DNA of 5,197 bases from Anaerolineales bacterium (GCA_029933275.1 JAOZOM010000130.1:1-5197); one strand, 5' to 3'. Positions 1 through 5,197 are shown, counted from the stretch's first letter. The notes: a model not told the origin generated them from the letters alone. Made by a program: numbers and translations.

Positions 1-17
1 AATAAAGTTCTTGGCGT

Positions 18-23
18 TATAAT
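18..23 (+). promoter_or_regulatory. Consensus -10 box of the oxidoreductase gene
   Basis: A perfect TATAAT lies 19 bases before the ATG at 43. A start site about 7 bases downstream (near position 30) would give a leader of roughly 13 bases that still includes the GGAG at 33-36. The matching -35 box would fall at or beyond the left edge of the window, so the promoter cannot be confirmed from this sequence alone. Confidence 0.4.
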
Positions 24-42
24 GCCTGCATAGGAGAAAAAT

Positions 43-678
43 ATGTCTGATTTGGACCGCCGCGCGGAAGAAGCGCGAATTCGTGAAGAAAATCGCCTCC
101 CACCGGGGCAATCGCTGACGCTTAAATTTCCCGTTTTGCATGTGGGACCAGTCCCGCCTTTTACGCCTGCAACTTGGGATTTTCGGATTTGGGGCGAGGT
201 TGAAGAGGAGAAAAGTTGGACGTGGGATGAGTTTCAGTATTTGCCGCGCACGCAGATTTTAATGGATATTCATTGCGTGACGACTTGGAGTAAAGCCGAT
301 ACGCTTTGGGAAGGTGTTTCACTTAAAGCGATGCTTGATGCTGAATTGATTAAACTTAAGCCCAATGTGACACATGTGATGCAACACGCAGAATATGGAT
401 ACACAACTAATCTCCCGCTTGACGTTGTTTTGCAAGAGAGTTTTTTGCTTGCCACACATTTTGATGGGAAACCGCTTACGCCAGAGCATGGCTATCCCCT
501 GCGCGGGGTCGTTGGGCATATTCCGGCAAAAGCGGGGGAGTTGGAATCTCCCTATTTTTGGAAAGGGGCAAAATGGTTGCGTTCGCTTGAATTTATGAAC
601 GCGGATCGACTTGGGTATTGGGAGCGGGGCGCGTATCATAATCGAGCAGATGTGTGGAAAGAGGAGCGGTTTAGATAA
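43..678 (+). CDS. Sulfite-oxidase-like molybdopterin-dependent oxidoreductase
   Basis: This 211-residue protein matches the small, single-domain members of the sulfite oxidase/MsrP molybdopterin fold, which are cytoplasmic and mostly of unknown substrate. The N-terminus carries LPPGQ (residues 19-23), followed by FPVLHVGPVPPF and a WDFRIWGEV stretch typical of these proteins. Cys78 in DIHCVTTWS is the expected molybdenum-coordinating thiolate. HGYPLR (149-154) and YFWKGAKW (171-178) form the conserved cofactor-side core, and the C-terminus has the family-like YHNRADVWKEERF. There is no Tat or Sec signal, no haem domain and no membrane segment, so it is unlike periplasmic MsrP. Compared with the usual form, in which PLR-x-VV runs almost directly into YFWK, about 10 extra residues (around 159-169) are present. 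The start is supported by GGAG at 33-36, six bases before the ATG. It is transcribed alone and ends at a hairpin just after the stop. The family call is firm; the substrate is unknown. Confidence 0.92.
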   Translation: MSDLDRRAEEARIREENRLPPGQSLTLKFPVLHVGPVPPFTPATWDFRIWGEVEEEKSWTWDEFQYLPRTQILMDIHCVTTWSKADTLWEGVSLKAMLDAELIKLKPNVTHVMQHAEYGYTTNLPLDVVLQESFLLATHFDGKPLTPEHGYPLRGVVGHIPAKAGELESPYFWKGAKWLRSLEFMNADRLGYWERGAYHNRADVWKEERFR

Positions 679-684
679 CAAAAA

Positions 685-710
685 AAATGGGTTGCAAACG
701 CAACCCATTT
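685..710. terminator. Bidirectional intrinsic terminator between convergent genes
   Basis: A perfect 11-bp stem (685-695 with 700-710) encloses a four-base loop. On the leftward strand the stem is followed by a run of T complementary to the A-tract at 680-687, so it is a strong terminator for the leftward operon that ends at 760. For the rightward gene, whose stop is at 676-678, the hairpin follows within seven bases but the downstream T-run is short (ATTTCTC), so termination that way is probably weaker. Confidence 0.85.
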
Positions 711-759
711 CTCATTAGTTAACCAACCGACCAAAAGACCACCTGACTAGAAGACCAGT

Positions 760-1800
760 CTAATAGCGCAATAACCCGCCAATTTCAGCTTTCTCCATTT
801 CGGGGTTATCGCGGATGATTTCAACCACGCCGCCAGAGAGCATGACTTGACGAAGAGCCAGTTCTACCGCATCGGGGATTTCGACAAAGTTCTCGCCGCA
901 GAAGGGACAGGAATCTAGTTTTTCGGCGGAGAGGTGTTCACAGCCCTCGCATTTATAGCCGGGGGCGTGGTAATTTTCGTCAACAAGGAGGGTTTGGATG
1001 CGCCCCTCATGAGCCGCGCGGAGCGTATCGCGCAAGCCTAACACGCCATCGCTGTGTTTCGCCACCGCGGTGATCATTTGCCGAACGAGTCCCGCCTCCC
1101 GTTTTGCCTCAGCCGCCGCACCGACTTTAATCGCCTCATCCAAAATTTCCTGCTGATTTGCGGTCATCCCCAAAGAAAGCGTGCCAACGATGAGACTTTG
1201 CCAAGTTTTCGGCAATTTGTTTTGAAACTGTGCCACGTTTTCCTCTGTCCCGCCAATCAGGATGCGGCGCACTTTTTTCTCACCGAAAAAGCGTATCGCA
1301 AATTCGGCGGATTCTTTTAGGTTGCGTTTGACCATATTTCGGCTACTTTGCACGCCGCGCACTTTATGGACTTCTTCGCCGAGTACGCCTTCTTGTTCAA
1401 TAAGTTGCCCCATGTGGAAGTAGAAAAGGCGCGCACCTTGTTGATCGACTAAAACGACACCGTACGCGCCGTAAGCATCGAGGATATTTGCAAGCGGACG
1501 TACATAGGGGTTGTTTCCGATATGGACGCGGCTATGCACAGGGACAGAGAGCGGGTAGGCGCGGAAATAATCCTCTGCCTCGCAAGAGAAAAGAGCCAGA
1601 CTGCGCCCTTCTCTAGGAAATTCATATTCGATATAACGGGTCATTACCTCCTCATCGGAGGGCATTTCAATCCCCTTTAGCATGGAGCGCAAGGTCAATT
1701 TATAGGCATCGGGTGTCTTATCTGTGTTGAGGTAGACACTAAGAATGGGATTTGGGCTTTTATAATCCAATAGTTCGTTTATAGCCTTATCGCTTAACAT
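760..1800 (-). CDS. Bacterial eRF1-like (baeRF/VLRF1-type) release-factor-family protein with zinc ribbon
   Basis: This 346-residue protein has the three-part layout of archaeo-eukaryotic release factor 1 relatives found in bacteria. Residues 1-105 are an N-terminal domain beginning with the ILSVYLNTD strand. Residues 112-225 look like eRF1 domain 2 (GVVLVDQQGARLFYF, then an RGVQSSR loop and RRILIGG). Residues 235-346 look like domain 3, with GLRDTLRAAHEGRIQTLLVD, a zinc ribbon of Cys284, Cys287, Cys298 and Cys301, and the closing IGGLLRY. In true release factors the domain 2 loop is GGQ and triggers peptidyl-tRNA hydrolysis; here the equivalent reads GVQ (149-151), so classical activity is uncertain. 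The ATG has a good AAAGGAG five bases upstream (1806-1812). The 92-base gap to the upstream protease gene shows no convincing promoter or terminator, only a weak six-bp inverted repeat (1844-1849 with 1859-1864), so co-transcription is likely. Proposed roles for the family are ribosome rescue or stress-linked translation control. The family call is good, the exact subfamily less so. Confidence 0.85.
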   Translation of the reverse strand: MLSDKAINELLDYKSPNPILSVYLNTDKTPDAYKLTLRSMLKGIEMPSDEEVMTRYIEYEFPREGRSLALFSCEAEDYFRAYPLSVPVHSRVHIGNNPYVRPLANILDAYGAYGVVLVDQQGARLFYFHMGQLIEQEGVLGEEVHKVRGVQSSRNMVKRNLKESAEFAIRFFGEKKVRRILIGGTEENVAQFQNKLPKTWQSLIVGTLSLGMTANQQEILDEAIKVGAAAEAKREAGLVRQMITAVAKHSDGVLGLRDTLRAAHEGRIQTLLVDENYHAPGYKCEGCEHLSAEKLDSCPFCGENFVEIPDAVELALRQVMLSGGVVEIIRDNPEMEKAEIGGLLRY

Positions 1801-1892
1801 ATTGACTCCTTTTAGTTGTTTTCTTTAATTAATCGCTTTATTTGAGTAGTCTCCTTATCTACTCTTCTACAAATGCTTACTAATCTACTGTT

Positions 1893-3026
1893 TTAGGGTC
1901 TTTTCCCAAGTGTCATTTCAAGATTTATTCTTTCGCCATCTCGGAGAATTGTTAAGGTGGTTGTGTCTCCTGGAGCTTTGTTGTTGATGAGGTATTTTAG
2001 CAAATCGTCAAATTGTTTTATCTCTATCCCGTCAATCCCGATGATTAAATCTCCGCCAACGGGAATTCCCTCGGCGTTTTCGTGTGCGCCTTGTATCCCA
2101 GCTTTGTCTGCCGGACTGTTGGGGGTGACATTGGTGACATACGCGCCTGTTTGTTGCGGAAGACCAAGAGCTTCGATACTATGTAAATTCAAATCGCTGA
2201 GGGATGAAACACCCATATAAGGGTAATCGTAAACGCCATTTGCGATTAAGCCGGGTACGACACGCCGCACGATATTAATTGAAACCGCAAAACCGATTCC
2301 CGAATTGAGAGGTTCTCCTCCATTTGAGAAATTTGTGGTGCGGATGGCGCGATTGATGCCGATTACTTCGCCTTTTGCGTTGAAAAGGGGACCGCCGGAA
2401 TTGCCGGGGTTAATTGCCGCATCGGTTTGGATGATGTCTCCGGCAGTGAAGAATCCGCCGCCGGGTGCGTCATTCATCGAATCTAGCGTTCGCCCAAGTG
2501 CGGAAACGATGCCTGTAGTCATCGTGCCGCTCAAGCCGAAGGGATTGCCGATGGCGATAACTGTTTGTCCAACGTGAAGCTGATCGGAATCGCCAATCGG
2601 GAGAGGATGAAGCTCCTCGGCAGGCATATCTACTTTGACGACTGCCAAGTCTGAATCCAAGTCCGTGCCGATGACTGTCCCGTAGGTTTTGTAGCCAGAG
2701 GCGAAATCCACCTCTACTTCTGTTGCTCCCTCCACAACGTGAAAATTCGTTACGATATGCCCTTGGTTATCAAAAACAAATCCGGAGCCAAGCCCGCTAC
2801 TGTTTTCAGAAAAAACACGAATTGCTACAACACCGGGCAACGCAGATTCGTAAAGAGCAGACAAACTCTCGGCTTCGGGTTGGGATGAAGCAATTCCTTC
2901 AAATCCCCAATTTGCGCTACTTTGCGCTGTTGGCACAGGCGTAGCAGGTGTTTCGGCAAAACTTGTTGCCTGACAAGAGAGTACCGCTAAAACTAAAACC
3001 GTTAAAATTACTAATATTCTTTTCAT
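1893..3026 (-). CDS. htrA: HtrA/DegP-type trypsin-like serine protease with one PDZ domain
   Basis: This is a 377-residue exported serine protease of the S1C family. Residues 1-24 form a signal peptide (MKR, then a Leu/Val-rich core). Cleavage may follow SFA at residue 24, or Cys18 in VLSC may be a loosely matching lipobox, so lipoprotein status is open. A short Pro/Thr/Ala linker (26-36) leads to the protease domain (about 55-262). The catalytic triad is His96 (TNFHVV), Asp126 (SDLAVV) and Ser210 (NPGNSGGP). One PDZ domain spans about 268-372 and would bind exposed C-termini or hydrophobic ends of damaged proteins. The frame stays open upstream to an ATG at 3089 inside dnaJ, but the start at 3026 is preferred because it has GGAG five bases upstream (3032-3035) and puts the signal peptide at the very N-terminus. 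It lies 46 bases after the dnaJ stop, so it is likely co-transcribed with it. HtrA proteins degrade misfolded envelope proteins, which fits the neighbouring chaperone. Confidence 0.95.
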   Translation of the reverse strand: MKRILVILTVLVLAVLSCQATSFAETPATPVPTAQSSANWGFEGIASSQPEAESLSALYESALPGVVAIRVFSENSSGLGSGFVFDNQGHIVTNFHVVEGATEVEVDFASGYKTYGTVIGTDLDSDLAVVKVDMPAEELHPLPIGDSDQLHVGQTVIAIGNPFGLSGTMTTGIVSALGRTLDSMNDAPGGGFFTAGDIIQTDAAINPGNSGGPLFNAKGEVIGINRAIRTTNFSNGGEPLNSGIGFAVSINIVRRVVPGLIANGVYDYPYMGVSSLSDLNLHSIEALGLPQQTGAYVTNVTPNSPADKAGIQGAHENAEGIPVGGDLIIGIDGIEIKQFDDLLKYLINNKAPGDTTTLTILRDGERINLEMTLGKRP

Positions 3027-3031
3027 TTTTT

Positions 3032-3035
3032 CTCC
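3032..3035 (-). promoter_or_regulatory. Shine-Dalgarno that decides the htrA start
   Basis: GGAG on the leftward strand sits five A residues before the ATG at 3026-3024. The alternative ATG at 3089 lies within the dnaJ coding sequence and would add 21 hydrophilic residues before the signal peptide, which argues against it. Confidence 0.8.
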
Positions 3036-3072
3036 AGAAATCGAAAGGTTATTTTTGGATGAGATAAGAAAA

Positions 3073-4008
3073 CTATTTCTTTCCTGCAATTTCTTTCAAT
3101 AACTTCTTTTGTTCTTCGCTCAAGTTTTTCGGAATTTTCACTTTCACACGCACGTATAAATCGCCTTTATCTTGTGGATTACGCAATTTTGGCATCCCGC
3201 GTCCTGATAAACGAATTACCTGCTCAGGCTGCGTTCCGGCGGGAATGGTTAGCGAAAGATTTCCCTTGAGTGTTTTTACTTGTGCTTTTCCGCCCAGCAG
3301 TGCGGTAAAAACATCTATGCTGGTTTGGGTGTGAAGATCGTCTCCTTCTCGTTCAAAATTGGATTTTTTATTGACCTTGACCTTAAGATACAAATCCCCG
3401 CCGCCGGGAGCTTTGCCTTTTACGCGGATTTTCGTATTCGTTTTTGCGCCTGCCGGAATTTTGACTTGGATGCGCTTCCCTTCGCTTTCCAAAATGCGGA
3501 TCGCGCCCTCATAAGCCTCTTCTAAAGAAATACTGACCGGTTGTTCGTATCGCTGACGAGACGCGCGTGGATTTTGGCTTGCTTGCGCACCCATACCGCC
3601 GCCCATCCCGAAAATCGCCTGAAAAAAATCCGACATGCCGCCGCCCATACCGCCAGCCCCGCCGAACATCCCCTCCACATCCTGATAGCGGACGCGTCTC
3701 CCCCCGCCGCGCGGAGTCCCATTTGGCGCGCCACCGGACCAATCACCCCAATTAAAGTCGCCGGGGGCACCGCGCTGTTGCCATTGCGAATAGGAAGAGC
3801 CGAGTTGATCATAACGGGCGCGTTTCTCAGGGTCACTTAAAACCTGTTGCGCTTCATTAATCTCCTTGAATTTTTCTTCGGCTGTTTTGTCATTTGGGTT
3901 CTTGTCAGGGTGATATTTCATCGCCAATTTGCGATAAGTTTTTTTGATCTCATCCTGACTTGCTTTTCGATCAACCCCTAAAATTTTGTAATAATCTTTA
4001 TATTCCAT
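3073..4008 (-). CDS. dnaJ: Class B DnaJ/CbpA-like co-chaperone without zinc fingers
   Basis: This 311-residue J-protein stimulates the ATPase of an Hsp70 (DnaK) partner and delivers unfolded clients in the cytoplasm. The J domain covers residues 4-70 with the essential HPD at 33-35 and a typical EKRARYDQLG end. Residues 75-145 are a Gly-rich linker with two GMGGGM blocks near 120-125 and 134-139. Two DnaJ C-terminal beta domains follow (about 154-225 and 226-293), the second including the SGRGMPKL strand region. The protein contains no cysteine, so the four CxxCxGxG repeats of class A DnaJ are absent; it is a class B (CbpA-like) protein rather than the partner usually encoded beside dnaK. No dnaK, grpE or hrcA is in the window. 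AGGA at 4014-4017 lies five bases before the ATG. It is first in a probable operon with htrA, 46 bases downstream, and is driven by the promoter at 4102-4131. The symbol dnaJ is generic; cbpA would fit as well. Confidence 0.94.
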   Translation of the reverse strand: MEYKDYYKILGVDRKASQDEIKKTYRKLAMKYHPDKNPNDKTAEEKFKEINEAQQVLSDPEKRARYDQLGSSYSQWQQRGAPGDFNWGDWSGGAPNGTPRGGGRRVRYQDVEGMFGGAGGMGGGMSDFFQAIFGMGGGMGAQASQNPRASRQRYEQPVSISLEEAYEGAIRILESEGKRIQVKIPAGAKTNTKIRVKGKAPGGGDLYLKVKVNKKSNFEREGDDLHTQTSIDVFTALLGGKAQVKTLKGNLSLTIPAGTQPEQVIRLSGRGMPKLRNPQDKGDLYVRVKVKIPKNLSEEQKKLLKEIAGKK

Positions 4009-4015
4009 TATTTTC

Positions 4016-4087
4016 CTATGTGAGCTTTGATTTGTGTTTTGTTTGAATTAAAAACTGTTTTTCTGTGAAGTTGCTTCTTTTTCTCAT
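4016..4087 (-). CDS. Possible 23-residue basic leader peptide upstream of dnaJ
   Basis: In the dnaJ leader, an ATG at 4087 opens a 23-codon frame ending with TAG at 4018-4016. The peptide starts MRKRSNF and has seven Lys/Arg. Its stop codon overlaps the AGGA used by dnaJ, an arrangement that could couple the two translations. The promoter at 4102-4131 predicts a transcript start near 4095, only a few bases before this ATG, so it would be read almost leaderless; AGG directly abuts the ATG. Against it: the region is A-rich, a frame of this length can arise by chance, and no family is recognised. The expression claim is speculative. Confidence 0.25.
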   Translation of the reverse strand: MRKRSNFTEKQFLIQTKHKSKLT

Positions 4088-4101
4088 CCTAATATATTCC
4101 T

Positions 4102-4131
4102 ATTCTACGCAATACAAGAGATGAAAGTCAA
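4102..4131 (-). promoter_or_regulatory. Sigma70-type promoter for dnaJ-htrA operon
   Basis: On the leftward strand TTGACT (4131-4126) and TAGAAT (4107-4102) are separated by 18 bases; each box differs from consensus at one position. A start near 4095 would give a leader of about 86 bases before the dnaJ ATG. No CIRCE (HrcA) or HAIR (HspR) operator was seen beside it, so heat-shock control by those repressors is not supported. A six-bp inverted repeat and a 10-bp palindrome lie just upstream of the -35 box. Confidence 0.6.
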
Positions 4132-4136
4132 GCGTA

Positions 4137-4164
4137 GATTAGTAAGTCTTATAGAATTCTAATC
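4137..4164. repeat. Inverted repeat with nested palindrome upstream of the dnaJ promoter
   Basis: GATTAG (4137-4142) and CTAATC (4159-4164) are inverted around 16 bases, and the second arm overlaps the perfect palindrome TAGAATTCTA (4152-4161). The element begins six bases upstream of the dnaJ -35 box and lies between it and the terminator of the LysM gene. It could be an operator, but short AT-rich repeats of this kind also occur by chance. Confidence 0.3.
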
Positions 4165-4179
4165 CTGCCATGACATAAA

Positions 4180-4209
4180 AAAACAACCAGTTTTTTAGCT
4201 GGCTGTTTT
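4180..4209 (-). terminator. Intrinsic terminator of the LysM gene
   Basis: An 11-bp stem (4180-4190 with 4199-4209) closes an eight-base loop. In the leftward transcript the one non-Watson-Crick position is a G-U pair, and the stem runs into seven U (complement of A at 4177-4183). It begins eight bases after the TGA at 4219-4217. It should isolate the LysM gene from the dnaJ operon downstream. Confidence 0.85.
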
Positions 4210-4216
4210 ATATTTA

Positions 4217-5089
4217 TCAATAAGGCATCTTTGATGATGACTTATTCATCCGCATTGCGTACCATCCTAATCCACCACCGCCAAGTAACAAAAACGCGCC
4301 GACTATCCCCAATAAAGCAGATGGATTATTATCTTCCTCCACCGGCTCTTCAAGTGTAGATTTTTGGGACTGCGCCCCAAACGCGATGAACGCCCGTTCG
4401 CCCGCCACCACTTTGATCGAATAACTGAGATTGATAGTTGGGTTATAGCCATCGGGGATTGCTGCGCTGACGGTATATTTTCCTTCGGGGAGCTTTTCGC
4501 TTTCGGGGACTTCATCTGCATCAGGTGGTTTTTCGCCAAAACAAATATAGGCAGGCTCGTCTGTTGTGAGATCAATCTCATTGATAGTGTCTTGTGTTTT
4601 TGAATATCCGCCAAGCATATTGGTCACACTAATCGCACCGCCAGCCAAACCTAATTCGTTCTCTTGCCGAATCCCATCCCCGTTAATATCTTCAAAGAGC
4701 AATACACAAATTTCCGTTGTCCCTGCCGCGGGTGTGGGCGTAGGCAAAACTTGTGTCGGTGTGGGGGATGGTCCCGCAGTAGAGGTTGGTGCGTTAGCGG
4801 GACCGCCAACGCCGATCATCACCTGCTGACCGGGAATAACGATGCAATTTTCGTCAAGGGTTGGGTTAAGTGAACGAAGCTGATTAACGTCAATATGATG
4901 AAGCAAAGCAATCAAGTTACAAGTATCTCCCTCGCGGACGGTATACATAATCCGCCCATCTGGACCAGCGGTTGGGGTCTGAAACTCGCCACTTTGTAGC
5001 GGAGGGGAGGCTTGCGCCGAAAATGAAAGTCCTACAAGTAGGGCAAAAAGAAGCGGTAAACCAAGTAAAAAGAGAAATTTTATTTTCAT
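4217..5089 (-). CDS. Exported LysM protein with EF-hand/SdrD-B-like domain and C-terminal membrane anchor
   Basis: This 290-residue protein should be secreted and held at the cell surface. Residues 1-27 are a signal peptide (MKIK, hydrophobic core, cleavage after AQA). A LysM domain at about 47-93 (YTVREGDTCNLIALLHHIDV, then LNPTLDENCIVIPGQQV) would bind glycan such as peptidoglycan; Cys57 and Cys82 within it could form a disulfide. A Pro/Thr-rich linker covers 100-124. Residues 126-237 form a beta-rich domain of SdrD-B/carboxypeptidase-regulatory type opening with a textbook calcium loop, DINGDGIRQENE (134-145); Cys128 and Cys183 are the only other cysteines. A transmembrane segment (about 258-279) is followed by a short tail with Arg and Lys, so the C-terminus should be cytoplasmic. 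No LPxTG sortase motif is present. It is transcribed alone, with a promoter overlapping the region just upstream and a terminator just downstream. No Shine-Dalgarno is visible, but the start is supported by the signal peptide beginning at once. The specific function is unknown. Confidence 0.88.
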   Translation of the reverse strand: MKIKFLFLLGLPLLFALLVGLSFSAQASPPLQSGEFQTPTAGPDGRIMYTVREGDTCNLIALLHHIDVNQLRSLNPTLDENCIVIPGQQVMIGVGGPANAPTSTAGPSPTPTQVLPTPTPAAGTTEICVLLFEDINGDGIRQENELGLAGGAISVTNMLGGYSKTQDTINEIDLTTDEPAYICFGEKPPDADEVPESEKLPEGKYTVSAAIPDGYNPTINLSYSIKVVAGERAFIAFGAQSQKSTLEEPVEEDNNPSALLGIVGAFLLLGGGGLGWYAMRMNKSSSKMPY

Positions 5090-5098
5090 GATATTGGC

Positions 5099-5104
5099 AT
5101 TATA
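5099..5104 (-). promoter_or_regulatory. -10 box of the LysM gene; predicted leaderless transcript
   Basis: A perfect TATAAT on the leftward strand ends nine bases before the ATG at 5089. A start about seven bases downstream leaves a leader of only a few bases, too short for a Shine-Dalgarno, and none is seen. The -35 region around 5122-5127 (TTTCTG at 17-base spacing) is weak. The same TATAATGCC string occurs in the -10 region of the oxidoreductase gene (18-26). Confidence 0.45.
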
Positions 5105-5164
5105 TCATCGGTGAAGGGATGCAGAAACACACCTGTTTAGGCGGGAGCACTCAAAGGTTGTTGG

Positions 5165-5197
5165 TTAAGCGGCTAAAGGCAAAATATCATTGCTACG
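5165..5197 (-). other. Edge-truncated leftward frame ending SNDILPLAA-stop (tmRNA tag-like or protein C-terminus)
   Basis: Reading leftward from the right edge, the codons give R-S-N-D-I-L-P-L-A-A then TAA (5167-5165). The Leu-Ala-Ala end followed by a stop is the hallmark of tmRNA (ssrA) tag peptides. However, a standard tmRNA continues for about 200 bases after the tag to a T-arm and CCA end. Here the LysM ATG lies only 75 bases beyond the stop and no T-arm sequence follows. It could therefore be the coding piece of a permuted two-piece tmRNA, a remnant, or simply the last codons of a protein gene mostly outside the window. The remaining stretch 5105-5164 shows no other supported feature. 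Confidence 0.25.

Noticed and set aside
319..708. Leftward open frame of 129 codons antisense to the oxidoreductase gene
   Set aside because: It lies opposite a well-supported conserved protein, runs through the terminator hairpin, has no recognisable domain, and its composition is that of an antisense shadow.
719..760. Repeated GACCA/TGGTC words between the terminator and the release-factor-like gene stop
   Set aside because: Short repeats with irregular spacing and only an imperfect six-bp hairpin (GACTAG with CCAGTC); no array or recognisable site.
1844..1864. GAGTAG/CTACTC hairpin between htrA and the release-factor-like gene as a terminator
   Set aside because: Only six pairs around a nine-base loop and no U-run follows in the leftward direction, so it is too weak to call as a terminator.
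3027..3089. N-terminal extension of the HtrA protein to an ATG at 3089
   Set aside because: It would overlap dnaJ by 17 bases, has a hydrophilic sequence ahead of a clear signal peptide, and lacks the well-placed GGAG that the start at 3026 has.
5143..5170. Possible CIRCE heat-shock operator (AGCACTC half-site)
   Set aside because: The left half matches seven of nine positions, but the segment after the nine-base spacer does not match GAGTGCTAA, and no heat-shock gene starts here.
5119..5197. Rightward frame starting with ATG at 5119 and open to the right edge
   Set aside because: Only 26 codons are visible, there is no properly spaced Shine-Dalgarno, and the translation resembles no known protein start. 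It also overlaps the leftward frame and the weak -35 region of the LysM gene.
5135..5197. tRNA-like stretch near the right edge
   Set aside because: No T-arm (GTTCRA) or closing acceptor stem can be formed in either orientation within the visible sequence.

Overview
The window reads as a piece of a bacterial chromosome, probably from Chloroflexota (Anaerolineae-like). This is an inference from protein style: a cytoplasmic sulfite-oxidase-like protein with an LPPGQ N-terminus, a bacterial release-factor-like (baeRF/VLRF1-type) protein with a zinc ribbon, a single-PDZ HtrA protease, and a LysM protein with a Pro/Thr linker and a C-terminal membrane anchor. No marker gene fixes the taxon. There is no transposase, CRISPR array, tRNA or rRNA. 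The genes are intact and tightly packed, and every gap between the main genes is shorter than about 210 bases.

Layout: a rightward gene for a molybdopterin-dependent oxidoreductase (43-678) runs into a convergent, leftward block. An 11-bp hairpin at 685-710 separates them and can stop transcription from both sides. The leftward block, read right to left, is a class B DnaJ/CbpA-like co-chaperone (4008-3073), an HtrA-type serine protease (start revised to 3026, end 1893) and a release-factor-like protein (1800-760). A good sigma70-type promoter lies upstream of dnaJ (4102-4131). No clear internal terminator was seen, so the three genes may form one proteostasis operon ending at 685-710. Further right, an independent leftward gene (5089-4217) encodes an exported LysM plus EF-hand/SdrD-B-like protein with its own promoter and its own intrinsic terminator (4180-4209).

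How the genes may work together: DnaJ would pass unfolded clients to an Hsp70 partner in the cytoplasm, HtrA would degrade or refold damaged proteins outside the membrane, and the release-factor-like protein would act at the ribosome. All three are plausible protein-damage responses, but joint function is inferred only from gene order and spacing.

Points worth a second look: the position equivalent to the release-factor GGQ motif reads GVQ; a small basic upstream ORF ends inside the dnaJ Shine-Dalgarno; the LysM gene has its -10 box so close to its ATG that the transcript should be leaderless; and the right edge holds a cut-off leftward frame ending in SNDILPLAA-stop, which resembles a tmRNA tag but could equally be a protein C-terminus.
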